Assembly: GCA_028753945.1 (NCBI GenBank)
Contig: JAPNXP010000002.1
Span: 62,001 to 126,000, forward strand
Direction: 5' to 3'
Source of the DNA: Hexactinellida sp. DTS-2022
Lineage: Eukaryota; Porifera; Hexactinellida
Length of the DNA stretch: 64,000 bases
This document shows positions 35,220 to 45,763 of the stretch, piece by piece. The notes under the pieces are model-generated. The model did no database searches and had not been told where the DNA came from. It saw only the letters and a list, made by a program, of their open reading frames with translations. The translations under genes were made by a program, and so were the position numbers. How positions within the stretch are numbered: the first letter of the stretch is position 1; each line of letters begins with the position of its first letter.

Positions 35220-35376
35220 CAGTAGAACCTCGTTAGTAGGAACACAAGGGGACCGTTAAAATGTGTTCGCCTTATCCGGAATTCGTATTAACCAATATCA
35301 TTTTGTATTGAAAAGGCTTTGAAGGGAACTGAAATACTGTTCGTATTTACCGTGTTGTACTAACGAGGTTCTACTG
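35220..35376. repeat. Best-preserved family-A MITE
   Basis: 157 bp with perfect 19-bp terminal inverted repeats CAGTAGAACCTCGTTAGTA and TA on both sides. Non-coding. The rest of 35069-35698 contains a degenerate GTGGACTATTAGAG tandem stretch (about 35430-35555) and no gene. Confidence 0.9.
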
Positions 35377-35698
35377 TACACTTTAATCTCTCTAATATTC
35401 CACCAGTGGGCAATTGGCCCAAAGTGGACTATTAGAGAACATGGACTATTACAGATATATAAATAGTTGATTTGGACAAGTAAATAAGTGGACTATTAGA
35501 AAAGTGGACAATTAGAGATTTAGAGGACAATTAGAGAGAACAGACTATAGTTGATTTGTTAGTTAGTTTGCTTGTTAGATGGTTTGTTTACTTATCTGTT
35601 GTCCCCTTGTTACGAATAAAATCGCACAATTTAGCATCTCATTATTAAAACACACCATCCATAAGAAAACAAACAAATAAACAAAGATAGATAAAACA

Positions 35699-38600
35699 CT
35701 AGGCTATATTGAACCCTTGCGTATTCCTTATAGCGAACTGCAGTTTGCTTTTAAGCTCATCATAGGTAGCGTAGCGGGGAATATCCAACCGGTTGAAACA
35801 GGTGTGGGACTCCGGTAGTCCGTCCCCGAATATTAGTCTTATCGTGAACCTCTGCACGTGTCCGTGCGTGCTGGTTAGGCCCTGGAAACCGTTAAGTGGA
35901 ATGGAACTGGACCCGGTAATGAACTGCAGCAGTCTCAGTCTATCCTCATTATCGAACTCTTCAACTGCTCGCCAGAAGTGTCTGACAACCGGATTCTGCT
36001 CGCTTATGCCGGAGCTGTATAAGGTGTTATCTTTCCAGTCGGATAGATCGATCTCGACAGAGCCGCTGATCAGCCACTCCAACTCAGTGGCGTCGAAACG
36101 CTTCAGCATCTTAACCGGCACAATCTCCCGGACCCCCGTCACCAGCGCGTTCGTCTGTCTCTCAATATCGTGTGACATCCGGTTCTTAACCATCAGCTCC
36201 ACATACCTCTGCTTGTTCCGGTTGGTAACGGCGATCAGCTGTCCGTCCTTGACCAGGTTTATGGTTCGCACCTCTCCAAACGGGAGCTGCTCCTGACAGG
36301 AGAAGGTCAGGTACAGGTCCTCGGTGTCCCCGTTCGCCAGGACGTACCGGAGCGACCGGTACATACCCGGATCCACCGCCTCCAGGTCGTTAAGCACGAA
36401 GGGATCGCCTAGGATGGGCTTGGTAATAGCACGCGAGAAGAACACGTCCATTAGTTGCTGCTGTACGATCGCCAGACCGATAAGTCGCCCCGCAAACCGG
36501 AACCATAACTCCCAGTTCCGGACCCCCACTGAGCTCTTCTGTATCTGCACGTTATAGCTCCCGTCCGCCGCGTACTCAAACAGACCGTACATGGGGTTAA
36601 ACAGCTCGTGCGACAGGTAGAAGAAGAACTCCTTGATGAGTCCCCCCTCGTCGATACCCTCCTCCATGTCGAACGTGACCCTGATGTGTCTGCGCCGCAG
36701 GTTGAGGGCCGGGGTCTGCATCAGCTCTGAGAACGCGGTGGTCAGGAAGGTGTCGCGGTTCAGACAGAAGGTGAGAGTGTCCCAGGAGTGGTCGTACCCC
36801 TTGTCTTGCAACTCGCTCCAGAACTTATTGGCCTTCTTCATAAACTGTCCCTTCTCCGTGTTCTTAAGTGGCAGTGTGTCCGCGGCACCTCGCGCCCCCC
36901 GGTCCCCCTGCCCCCTCCGGACCTGTCCAGGGTTGTACACCTCGATTTCCTGGTCCACCATGCTCAGAAAGTGCGCCAACACCTCTGAATTCTGGTGTCG
37001 CTCCAACCCATCCTGTCCCCTGTTCCCCACCTCCCTTATGATACCTCTCAACTCGGGCGTCGCGAACTCCCCCATTACGTCACTAACCACAGAGAATATA
37101 TCGTCCCTCCTAAGGAAGGCGATCAGCCGCTCGCTTGGTTCCAGTTCCCCCGGGTATGGTTCCAGTTCCAGTTCCAGTTCCTCCGTGGCGGCGCCGGCTA
37201 TGGTCCGGTTGTTCCGGACCTTCTGTGGGATCCCCTCCTGGGTCCGGGGCAGGGTCTCCTGTCCCCTTAGGGGCAGACGGGGGTCCACAAAGGTGACAAA
37301 CCTCTGTTCATGGTTAACGAACACCCGTTCTTTGGACTTAGATATTTTCATTTCCCAGTCCTTAGGGATATCTGCCGAGGTGTCCGCGATGGAGTTTAGG
37401 AATGTGATGAGCAGCGAGCACCTGTGCCACTTGAGGTAGGTGTTGGGGTTGTGTCGCACCTCCTGCGTGACGGCCAGCAGCTTGAGGTCCCCCGAGAGGT
37501 GTGAAGAGAGTCCCCTCCTCTCCAGGTAGGGGTACAGGTCCCGTCTCAGCAGGAACCGGGCCCCCGGGTTGTCGCGTACCAGCGGGTCGACACCCTGTGT
37601 GCCCCCTAAGGGTGTGCGCCGCTTCCGGAAGGACCCCCAGCGCGGGAGACTCGACAACAGGTCTCTCACAGAGTCCCGCGAGAAGGGGAGGGATCCCAGA
37701 GAGAGAACGGACCGCTTCCGGTCTGACTCCTCGCCCCTGTGCACCGGCGTAGCCTCGGTGCTGTCCTCCAGAGACCGGTCCTCCCCGGACAGGTCCAGAG
37801 ACCGGTTGGACCGGCACCGGGAGAGGGCCCGCTGCTCGTACCGGACCCTCTCCGCGGCGCATGCCGGTTCCAGAGGTGTTAGTGCCACCGCGCCACTTGT
37901 GTACAGGGGGTACTTGAGATTGTGTATGGCCAGGTTAAACTCCTCGGTGAGCCCGGTCGCTATGTTGGGAGGTGTCAGGGGGGAGAGTATGTCCTTGTAC
38001 TCGAGACTAGTGGCAGAGCCGGTGGCACTAGTGGCACAAGTGGCACAGGTGTGAGGTGTGAAGTCCAGCTTGAGGGTCTCGAGGGAGACCGAGTGGTCGC
38101 AGGAATGCGACACCTGTCTGAGTGGCTCTCTGGTGGCGTGAGTGGTGCTCACAGGCTGGGATACGGATTTGGAGTATGGAATGTTGGGCTGTGTCTCGCT
38201 GAGGGGACTCTGGTTGGCCAGTTTTACGAAGAAAAGTGTGAAGAAAATCCTGCCGAGTCTCTTCTGTTCTAATTTTAGATCGAGCGCCAGTTTCTTGGTT
38301 TCCCCAGGTGTGAAATGTGTCGCGAGAGAGAGCGACACTTTTCCCAGCAGCTTATAGGTGTCAAGTTCCGCGTTATCCAGAGCCAGGGCCTCGATAGCCA
38401 ATGAATCTCCGGGGTTTGCAGACAGGTTGTGGATAAGATCCGAGCGCCAACTGACTTCCCCGCCCAAAGAGGTCTTTAGCAACAGGATCTTGCACAATGG
38501 AATGTGTCCCCGCTTAATGTCTAAATATAGAACGTGCAGCTCGTTGAGTGGCAGTGCGAACTCCCTAACCGCGATGTCGCTGATGTGCATATTGTGTCCG

Positions 38601-39040
38601 AGGGGCAGCTGGTTCTCCGGATGCACCACTGTGATGACGTCACTGGAGGCGAGCAGCTCGCTACCGGAACTATAGTACCGGAACTGACACTCGGTCTCGG
38701 GGTCCGAGAAAGATTCCGGATTTATGCGCCACCGCAGCATGCCCGCCTTCTGCACGGAGGGACCCCGCTTCTTGAATTCCAAGTACTCAAACGGTTGCGA
38801 GGCAGCGAGCGGATACAGCCCCAGCCAATCGGCGGCGTCGGTGGGTCTGCTGACGAGCCAGCTGATATTCAGTGTCTGTCCCACCGTGGCCAGCTGCGCC
38901 GACAGGTATATATAGGAGAGCGCGGCGTCCTCTCGAGGCTCCCGCCGCATGATGTCAGCTGATATCGAGGCGGAGAGGGGGGCGAAGGGGACAGACACAG
39001 AGGGGATCGCGGGTAGGGACACATTCATGCAGGCTGCCAT
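35699..39040 (-). CDS. HECW-like HECT-domain E3 ubiquitin ligase
   Basis: Intronless in this model, 1113 aa. The N-terminal HECW_N-type region (about 45-150) has ADWLGLYPLAASQPFEYLEF. It is followed by a C2-like beta region (about 150-275), a low-complexity Ser/Arg-rich middle, and a helical box with one WW-like domain (LKWHRCSLLITFLNSIAD, then DWEMKISKSKERVFVNHEQR and FVDPRLPLRG). The C-terminal HECT domain (about 760-1113) has the catalytic cysteine in SHTCFNRLDIPRY. The order N-C2-helix-WW-HECT matches HECW1/HECW2 (NEDL1/2), which are longer (about 1600 aa) and carry two WW domains; only the second is recognisable here and its second Trp is Phe. Likely membrane-recruited ubiquitin transfer. 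An acceptor-like TCTCTCTAG just before the ATG may indicate a 5' UTR intron. Confidence 0.9.
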   Translation of the reverse strand: MAACMNVSLPAIPSVSVPFAPLSASISADIMRREPREDAALSYIYLSAQLATVGQTLNISWLVSRPTDAADWLGLYPLAASQPFEYLEFKKRGPSVQKAGMLRWRINPESFSDPETECQFRYYSSGSELLASSDVITVVHPENQLPLGHNMHISDIAVREFALPLNELHVLYLDIKRGHIPLCKILLLKTSLGGEVSWRSDLIHNLSANPGDSLAIEALALDNAELDTYKLLGKVSLSLATHFTPGETKKLALDLKLEQKRLGRIFFTLFFVKLANQSPLSETQPNIPYSKSVSQPVSTTHATREPLRQVSHSCDHSVSLETLKLDFTPHTCATCATSATGSATSLEYKDILSPLTPPNIATGLTEEFNLAIHNLKYPLYTSGAVALTPLEPACAAERVRYEQRALSRCRSNRSLDLSGEDRSLEDSTEATPVHRGEESDRKRSVLSLGSLPFSRDSVRDLLSSLPRWGSFRKRRTPLGGTQGVDPLVRDNPGARFLLRRDLYPYLERRGLSSHLSGDLKLLAVTQEVRHNPNTYLKWHRCSLLITFLNSIADTSADIPKDWEMKISKSKERVFVNHEQRFVTFVDPRLPLRGQETLPRTQEGIPQKVRNNRTIAGAATEELELELEPYPGELEPSERLIAFLRRDDIFSVVSDVMGEFATPELRGIIREVGNRGQDGLERHQNSEVLAHFLSMVDQEIEVYNPGQVRRGQGDRGARGAADTLPLKNTEKGQFMKKANKFWSELQDKGYDHSWDTLTFCLNRDTFLTTAFSELMQTPALNLRRRHIRVTFDMEEGIDEGGLIKEFFFYLSHELFNPMYGLFEYAADGSYNVQIQKSSVGVRNWELWFRFAGRLIGLAIVQQQLMDVFFSRAITKPILGDPFVLNDLEAVDPGMYRSLRYVLANGDTEDLYLTFSCQEQLPFGEVRTINLVKDGQLIAVTNRNKQRYVELMVKNRMSHDIERQTNALVTGVREIVPVKMLKRFDATELEWLISGSVEIDLSDWKDNTLYSSGISEQNPVVRHFWRAVEEFDNEDRLRLLQFITGSSSIPLNGFQGLTSTHGHVQRFTIRLIFGDGLPESHTCFNRLDIPRYATYDELKSKLQFAIRNTQGFNIA

Positions 39041-39131
39041 AGAGCTAGAGAGGAATGTTAGATCATATAGGAAGGTAAATATGATAGTTATACATCAAAT
39101 ATACAAACTAAATACAAGATATAAAACATAG

Positions 39132-40844
39132 TTACACATCAAAGAACTGCAGACATCCCGAGTGGTTGCAGGAGAGGACCACCAACCGCCCGGAGGTGTC
39201 AAACGCGAGCCCCCTCGGTTCCACGAACACCCCCTCTGCCCCTATGTGCCCCTGTAAGACCCCGTCAGAGGAGAACACGAACACGCAGTTCCGGGAGTAG
39301 TCCGAGAGGAACATGTCCCCCTGGGGGCCCAGCGTCAGGAAGAGGGGATTGGACAGCTGTTTGAACATTGAGAAGGACACCGCGTTGTACAGCAGGTCCC
39401 CTGACTGTGCGAACACGTGTATGCACTTGGGGCCCCTGTCTAGTACTATCACCTTATTACCGGAGTCACATGCTATATCAACCGGTTTCAAGAGGTGCCC
39501 GCTCCCGAGGATACGCGAGAAGTTGTGCGAGAAGTCGAATATCTGTACGCGGTTGTTTCCGGTGTCGCAGATGAGGATCTGTCGCTTGGGGGGCAGGGCC
39601 GTGAGACAGGAGGGGAGCGAGAAGCGGCCCTCCTTGCTACCCTCCCTTCCGAACTTCTTCACGAAGGCCCCGTTAGGCGTATACACGTGGATGCAGTTGA
39701 GGGCCGACTGAGTGACGTACACATGGTTGTTCGCAATGCAGATACCGTAGGGACCGGACATCTTGTTTGCCCCAGATTTGTCGGCAAAGAACTTAACATG
39801 AGCCCCGTCTGCTGTTAGAATCTGGACGCGGGAGTTCCCCTTCTCCACGACGTACAGGTTGTCATTGGTCGGATTGACACACAGGGTCTTAGGCTTCATG
39901 ATACAGCCACTGCCGACACCTTCCGGACACTTTACAACCATAGGGTACTTCGGGAATTTGATAGCAGATGGCTGAGCTATGGAGGTGTTGGTATCTTCCT
40001 CTCCCAGCCCGTCTATGTCTTCGTACCTGGGCAGCTGAGGGGGCAGCTGAGGGGGCAGCTGAGGGGGCAGCTGAGGGGGCAGCTGAGGTGGCAGAGTGGC
40101 AGGGGGCAGGGGTGGGAGAGGGGCATCGGGGGGGAGAGGGGAACTAGGGGGGGCACTCATGACGTAGTAATTAGCGGAGTCTAACTGAGCCATCTCAGTA
40201 TAAGTGTCAGCTGACTCGGGTTCAACGGGCGTTGTTGGTTCGTCTAATGCGTACAGTCTGGCGATGACGTACTCGGGTTCCGCCTGGAAGTTATTCTCGG
40301 TATCAGGTGTCAATGGGGGACAGGGGACAGGATTGGGATGGGAGGGGGCAGATACGTACCTCTCCTTGGGGGGTAAGATGGGAAGGGAATCGTCGGTGGA
40401 GAAGTTAGGTTTCAGTTTGGGTTTATTCTTAATAGGTGGCAGAAGTGGCTCTTTAGTGGCAGGAGAGGTGTCACATTCCATTCGCACACTCCCGATGCTA
40501 GCAACGAGCTCCGATAAGGGGCCCTCTGCCCAAGTTACCCGGATACAGCCTGTACCCTTTCTTCCTATCCTATCTGAGATCTCGCTAATCTTCTTGTCTA
40601 TAATAGCTATATTAGCCGCAGAGGGACCGAACAGGGAAATAGTCTGTTCTCTATAAGCTTTCAGCTTTTCCAATTCGTCCACACAACTCTGATTATTCAC
40701 GGAAATATCGGAACCGATCTTATCTAAACTCTCGAAAATATGTGTCTGCCTATTGTCCAGGTGGCTCTTTGCCTCTGACACCCTCTCTGCCACCCACGCC
40801 TTCGCAGAGGACACATTTGGGAACGTCCTAACCACTTCTGTCAT
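39132..40844 (-). CDS. Coiled-coil / Pro-rich / NHL-repeat protein (NHL locus 1)
   Basis: Intronless, 570 aa. N-terminal helical region (1-95), then a Trp/Gly-Ser element (RVTWAEGPLSELVASIGSVR), a long Pro-rich linker with five PPQL repeats, and a C-terminal NHL beta-propeller (about 310-570; NLYVVEKGNSRVQIL, QILICDTGNNRVQIFDF). No RING or B-box. The linker has tyrosine motifs YTEM and YYVM (YxxM, the PI3-kinase p85 SH2 consensus) and YEDI. It is probably a cytoplasmic scaffold derived from a TRIM-NHL ancestor (inference). Head-to-head with NHL locus 2 (133 bp apart), and its stop is 91 bp from the HECW-like ATG on the same strand. Confidence 0.85.
   Translation of the reverse strand: MTEVVRTFPNVSSAKAWVAERVSEAKSHLDNRQTHIFESLDKIGSDISVNNQSCVDELEKLKAYREQTISLFGPSAANIAIIDKKISEISDRIGRKGTGCIRVTWAEGPLSELVASIGSVRMECDTSPATKEPLLPPIKNKPKLKPNFSTDDSLPILPPKERYVSAPSHPNPVPCPPLTPDTENNFQAEPEYVIARLYALDEPTTPVEPESADTYTEMAQLDSANYYVMSAPPSSPLPPDAPLPPLPPATLPPQLPPQLPPQLPPQLPPQLPRYEDIDGLGEEDTNTSIAQPSAIKFPKYPMVVKCPEGVGSGCIMKPKTLCVNPTNDNLYVVEKGNSRVQILTADGAHVKFFADKSGANKMSGPYGICIANNHVYVTQSALNCIHVYTPNGAFVKKFGREGSKEGRFSLPSCLTALPPKRQILICDTGNNRVQIFDFSHNFSRILGSGHLLKPVDIACDSGNKVIVLDRGPKCIHVFAQSGDLLYNAVSFSMFKQLSNPLFLTLGPQGDMFLSDYSRNCVFVFSSDGVLQGHIGAEGVFVEPRGLAFDTSGRLVVLSCNHSGCLQFFDV
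40031..40092. repeat. 12-bp coding repeat (PPQL)x5 in NHL locus 1
   Basis: Five nearly identical copies of CAGCTGAGGGGG on the plus strand, encoding PPQL on the minus strand. Confidence 0.9.
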
Positions 40845-40977
40845 TGCAATCGTATATTAAAATGTGACTACTGTAATCCTACTGTAAGTTCAACCTGTAA
40901 CCAGATACGAAATAGGTATTTAATGATGCATCCTTCAACCCTAATAAATAGTCAATTGCTATAATTATACGAGCCAC
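40845..40977. promoter_or_regulatory. Shared 133-bp divergent promoter of NHL loci 1 and 2
   Basis: The two NHL genes start on opposite strands from this interval with no other feature between them. AT-rich; TATAATTATA lies just upstream of the plus-strand ATG. Bidirectional regulation is inferred from spacing only. Confidence 0.5.
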
Positions 40978-42678
40978 ATGACCGACACATTGAGCCACAT
41001 GAGCGAGACTAGCCACACAGACACCTACACCACTGTATCTATAGCAAGAAAGCTGATCGCTAAAAAGACAGACAAGCTACAAGAGATCCTTAGGGAGCGG
41101 GCCAGCAGTCTTAATGCGGAACTGGATTTGATAGAGAATGAGTTCGCAAAGGGGACCGCTAGCGATGAGTTAGAGCTACAGAAACTTAACCTGTACAGAC
41201 TAAATACGATAGAGCTATTCCATGCTGGGGACAAACAGCTGGCAAAGATAGAGGACAAGATATACACACTCAAGCAGAGTCTTGACAACCGTAAGGTGAC
41301 GTTGGAATGGGATGACAGTGTCATAACGAAGCAGCTGGCCATATTAGGAAGCATAGCTAAGAAGGAACATACAGAGGGAGATGGGTACGAGTGGCTCGAT
41401 GGCGCCACGGGAAATGAGGCCGATACGGACACAATACACTACGAACTAATCGACGATGATTTCAAATCCTCAGCAAAAGAAATCACATCTGACTCACATG
41501 GCGCATTCAAAATGGAGGAACCGGTTCCCAAGAGCCCTGGCTTTACCCCTGGTGAGTACCTAAAGCCCTACCCCGACGCCTCCCTGCCCCCCTCCCCCTG
41601 GAGGCGGCCCCCCCCGCCCCCTATCCCCCTGCCCCCTAGCAGGGGTGGCACCAAACCGAGCCTCAGAGCGGCCCTGCCCCTTACGAAGAGCTGGAGTTCC
41701 GACCCCGATACCGGTTGTACGACCCCCGAGCCGGACCTGTACAGCAAGGTTCCGGACGGGATGCACGGCCTGGGGGCCCTCAGAAAGAAGTCGAACAGTC
41801 TGGGCGGAAAACTGAACCTGCTGGGTGCCACCAGCCAGCTGGAGTATAAAGTGGCAGCCAAGTGTCGCATCGGGTCGGGGCCCGGACAAATGCTGAGGCC
41901 TAAGAACATCGCCATCTCCGACAAGACAGGGTGCATATTCGTGGCGGAGAAGGGGAACAATAGGGTGCAGGTGTTCGCGGGATCCGGGGACCCTATGTAC
42001 TCCATAACCCGGAAATCGGGGGTCGCGGGGCACGCCATGATAAAGCCATACGGCGTGTGTGTGCTGGGAGAGCGCGTGTACGTGTCCGTGTCACAGTTCT
42101 GCTGCATACAGGTGTACAAGACCAACGGGGAGTTCCTAATGGAGCGGGGGGGCGAGGGGAAGGGGGAGGGTCAGTTCGTGTTTCCCACGGGCATGAACAC
42201 GGACGGGAACACAAGGGTGTACGCGTGTGACTACGGGAACAACAGGGTACAGGTGTTCTCAAAGGAACTGCACTTCAAACAGCTGATCGGGGTGGGGAAC
42301 CTGCTTAATCCCACCGACGTAGCGGTGGATAAGGAATGCGACTTGTTCGTAGTGGACAGGTCAACTACTATAGTGCACCAATTTAGCTGCAGGGGTCTGT
42401 ACAAACGGAAACTGATTAAGATATCCATGTTCCCGATCCTGTCCAACCCTCAGTACATAGCTATTACCCCCAAGGGTAACCTGGTGCTCTCGGACCTGCT
42501 AACCAACAGCATCAACATATTCTCTAAGGAGGGGCAGCTCAGATGGACCATAGGGGGCCCCAGGGACAAGGGGGTGTTCGGGGAGCCAAGGGGGATAGCC
42601 TTTGATAGAAAGGGAGACTTGGTGGTGGCCTGTCACAAGGAAATAGGGTGCTTGCAAATCCTGGAGATGGATATTTAA
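40978..42678 (+). CDS. Coiled-coil / Pro-rich / NHL-repeat protein (NHL locus 2)
   Basis: Intronless, 566 aa. N-terminal coiled coil (about 15-100), the Trp/Gly-Ser element (TLEWDDSVITKQLAILGSIA), a Pro-rich linker (PPSPWRRPPPPPIPLPPS) and a C-terminal NHL propeller (about 295-566: IFVAEKGNNRVQVF, VYACDYGNNRVQVF, LVLSDLLTNSINIF). No RING or B-box. Tyr motifs include YELI, YLKP and YSKV but no YxxM. Paralogue of NHL locus 1 in inverted orientation. Presumed cytoplasmic scaffold or RNA-binding protein; function not established. Confidence 0.85.
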   Translation: MTDTLSHMSETSHTDTYTTVSIARKLIAKKTDKLQEILRERASSLNAELDLIENEFAKGTASDELELQKLNLYRLNTIELFHAGDKQLAKIEDKIYTLKQSLDNRKVTLEWDDSVITKQLAILGSIAKKEHTEGDGYEWLDGATGNEADTDTIHYELIDDDFKSSAKEITSDSHGAFKMEEPVPKSPGFTPGEYLKPYPDASLPPSPWRRPPPPPIPLPPSRGGTKPSLRAALPLTKSWSSDPDTGCTTPEPDLYSKVPDGMHGLGALRKKSNSLGGKLNLLGATSQLEYKVAAKCRIGSGPGQMLRPKNIAISDKTGCIFVAEKGNNRVQVFAGSGDPMYSITRKSGVAGHAMIKPYGVCVLGERVYVSVSQFCCIQVYKTNGEFLMERGGEGKGEGQFVFPTGMNTDGNTRVYACDYGNNRVQVFSKELHFKQLIGVGNLLNPTDVAVDKECDLFVVDRSTTIVHQFSCRGLYKRKLIKISMFPILSNPQYIAITPKGNLVLSDLLTNSINIFSKEGQLRWTIGGPRDKGVFGEPRGIAFDRKGDLVVACHKEIGCLQILEMDI

Positions 42679-43134
42679 TGTTGTTGTTGTTGTTGTTATT
42701 ATTTGGTGAGTGTAATTAAATTGAATTTGGCAACTTCGGTATATATACAGTCGCTGAGAACCATTAGGATCCACCAAAATTATATGGATTTTCGAAAAAT
42801 TTGAGGATAAATTTGGCCCACGAAAACAACAAGCGCCAGTGCGCTTATTCTTTGGAATACGGTTGTTTGCATGTGTCAGCTTACAAACAATCAATATACG
42901 GACAATAAACAGGTCCTGAAGATTGATATGATATTTGTTATAGTCATAGGATGAATACCAATGAGCTCATTATGTCACCGTGGGGAGCAAATAATCCGGT
43001 AGAGATTAGTCCCTGTATTAACTGAGTAACTATAAATGAGAATATCTGGTGTCCACTATGTATCGGGTAACAACATAGTATCCTCACTACAGTATAAGTA
43101 CATAGGAATGCTATAAGGAATACATACAATAACA
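42679..43134. other. Intergenic, no gene seen
   Basis: 456 bp of AT-rich sequence with a (GTT)n tract at its start. No inverted-repeat element or open frame that I can support. Confidence 0.5.
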
Positions 43135-43743
43135 ATGTGTGAGAATGGTGGCTCTGAGTACTACACAAATGTGGCAGAATTGAAGCGACAGATCGATCTG
43201 AGAATATGCCACCTCAAACAGGAACTGGAACTAAGGAAACAGGCGCTAAACAGAAAAGCGGATAGTTTCAATTTAGGCGCGGAAACAGATCTCCAGATCA
43301 GATTCGATTGGTCAGATTCTGAGATTGAGGGCAGTATACGGAATCTGGGAAGTCTCGAGTTAGAGACTGTAACTTGCATAGGGACCCATAATAGTACCCC
43401 TCTTAGTTCCGATAAGGACACGCTTAGTTCCGGTAAGGACACGCTTAGTTCCGGTAAGGACACGCTTAGTTCCGGTACTGACATTGTTAGTCCCAGTAAG
43501 GACATTGTTAGTTCCGGTAAGGACACAGTTTGTTCCACTACTGACATTGTTAGATCCAGTAAGGACATTGTTACTACGGATAAGGAGCTTAACAGTTCCA
43601 CTATTGATACTGTTAGTTCCGATAAGGACATTGTTAGTTCCGATAAGGACATTGTTACTACGGATAAGGAGCTTAATAGTTCCACTATTGATACTGTTAT
43701 ATCCGATAAGGAAGTTCTTAGTTTGGATAAAGACATTCCATAG
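43135..43743 (+). pseudogene. 5' part of NHL locus 3, interrupted by a P-type transposon
   Basis: 202 codons: coiled coil (VAELKRQIDLRICHLKQELE), the Trp/Gly-Ser element (RFDWSDSEIEGSIRNLGSLE), then a long low-complexity run of SS-x-KD units (SSDKDTLSSGKDTLSSGKD...). The frame ends at TAG, whose bases come from the left end of the transposon (CATAG) at the insertion point. The same KD-type repeats resume in the same frame right after the transposon (46222 onward), so this and 46219-47823 were one gene of about 735 codons. As drawn, this half lacks the NHL propeller. Whether the transposon can be spliced out or is absent in the other haplotype is unknown. Confidence 0.85.
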
Positions 43744-43989
43744 CCTACTCTATATATGGCCTGACAGTAACCTAGAAAATGTGGACCAAGGATGAAGGAG
43801 AAGATGGTAATATTTATCCAACCACAATATTTAATATCTAGAATAATAATAATAATCAACCACATTAATTAGAAATATACTTGAAATATATACAATTATT
43901 GATCAGATTTTATTCAAAACTCTTCTATTGAGGTAAAATCTCATGCTTTCAATTTCGCTTAGGTATTTTATTCATATTAGCTTCTATTC

Positions 43990-45763
43990 ATGCCTAACTC
44001 GTGTTCTGTCCCCGGTTGCAAGAGCAATTACAACCCACATGAGACATGACCATGTTCCTGTGTTCAAGATGCCTCAAAATCCACCAATCCTGAATCATGG
44101 TTGGACATGCGCTCTTCGTCGCGAGGATATCGGTGACCTGAAGGTGGTCTATGTATGTATGTATCAACCATTTTCAGAAAGAAGACATAGACTACACTTT
44201 CCAAGTCCCAAGAGGAGATGGTACTTTTACTGAAGTACGGCGAAGCCAAAGCTGAAGGAAGGCGCTGTACCAAGTTTACTGTCTGACTGCCCAGCATATT
44301 ACTCATCCAAACCTAACAAACGGAATCGCTTCTCATACGATGCAAAAGAGGATTAATTGATGAACCAAACACTACAACTCAGCTTGAGATCCGAGAGTCA
44401 AGAGAAAGAGAAGTTTGTGGTAACTCTCCACAGGACTTGAAAGATAAGTTAACCTTGATTTGTTTACTTAATAGTTGGTTGGTGTGGTTCCTTAAGTTCG
44501 GTTGTGCATCCTTTGAAGATGTATGTCAATTATATAATTCAGAAAGAACAAGTTTATCCAAGTTAGCTCCTCATTTGACTATGGAGTCATGTTTTCCGTC
44601 TAGCAATGAGCGTCAAAATGTCAAACTGGTTTTAAAAGTCGTTAACGAATTAACAATATCTGTGCTAACTATCCAGAACGAATTGCGTTATCCAGAATAT
44701 AGAAAGAATACTCCTGAGCTTGTTGATACCCTTCTTACTGTTTGGAAATTATTCAACGTTAACACACCATTTAAAGGAAGAGAATACTTATCCACCGATC
44801 ATCGGCGTTTGTATTAAAAAACCTCGCTACTTTCTACCGATGATGTTTTTTATAAACATAAAAAAAACAATCGGTAGAAAAAGCGAGGTTTTTTAATACA
44901 AACGCTGATGATCGGTGGATAAGTATTCTCTTAAAGGAATACGTTTGAACGATAATTTCTCTAGACCTTTGACTTTTAATGACGAGCGATTTCGATTTTT
45001 GACTCGTGTAGTTTTGGTTAGATGCTTGGCAAACTTTACCAGAAAAAATTGGCAAACTTAGTAAACAAACATACACCAGTTTTAGACATGCTTGTATTGT
45101 CCTATCTTCAAATCCTTGAACCGAGCGTCGACTTAAACTTTCTAGCATATTAAACATATATACTGACCAACAAGACACTCCTTTCAATCTATTCAGTCAT
45201 TTGTCAAGTCATTTTCTTGTCCGTATAGCGTATTCCACTACTGATGGTGAGTTCAATTTGGAGCCATTTCTTGATGAGATTAATGATCTATCAACAATTG
45301 ATTGTGGTTCACAGTTGCTTCAATCATTATCCTTTATTGCAGGCTATTCTGTCCATCAGTACCTGAAACAAACAAAACCGTGTCATGTCTGCTACATATG
45401 CTAACAGTTGATAAATAATTTCTCATTGATTTAGACCTGGACTCTCAGTATAAACTTCTGCAGCTAAAGGACCGTGGCGGACTTAAATATCCATCTGAGC
45501 CAGTTTTAAATTCCTTATTTGTTATATGGAAGACCTTTAGTGCCATCGAAAACAATAAAGAGCTGTTGGCGAAGCTTGTAAGTGGACCTTCTAGAAAAAT
45601 ACTAGTTGAACTCACGTTGATGTATTTGGAAGATAGCGATAATCGTGATCCAAGTACAGTATTTGGAAGTCTACTTGTATTAGCTGAGGTGTGTTTTAGT
45701 GGGAAACATCTTATCGAAGCTCGTCTTTACTGTAGCGAATTGCTTTCTTGCAAACAAAGTTAA
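43990..45763 (+). pseudogene. THAP/P-type transposase remnant
   Basis: Coding pieces in all order-preserving frames from the THAP start at 43990 to the stop near 45763 (SGKHLIEARLYCSELLSCKQ). The largest open piece is 44437-44817. A stop follows the THAP start within about 18 codons and at least three frame changes separate the pieces, besides the nested insertion. Not expected to make active transposase. Confidence 0.75.
44780..44930. mobile_element. Palindromic MITE nested in the P element, 9-bp target duplication
   Basis: Two arms of about 73 bp, nearly identical as inverted repeats (left GAGAATACTTATCCACCGAT...; the right arm mirrors it), flanked by the 9-bp direct repeat TTAAAGGAA (44771-44779, 44931-44939). 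A 9-bp duplication with long inverted repeats suggests a Mutator-like (MULE) MITE. It splits the transposase between NTPFKG and IRLNDNF. Confidence 0.85.

Noticed and set aside
43139-43865. Minus-strand Leu/Ser-rich frame over 43161-43865
   Set aside because: Antisense of the KD-repeat coding sequence of NHL locus 3 and it crosses the transposon boundary.
44780-44930. Long hairpin as a structured or microRNA-type RNA gene
   Set aside because: The exact 9-bp duplication and its position splitting the transposase frame show an inserted MITE; small-RNA production was not excluded but has no support here.
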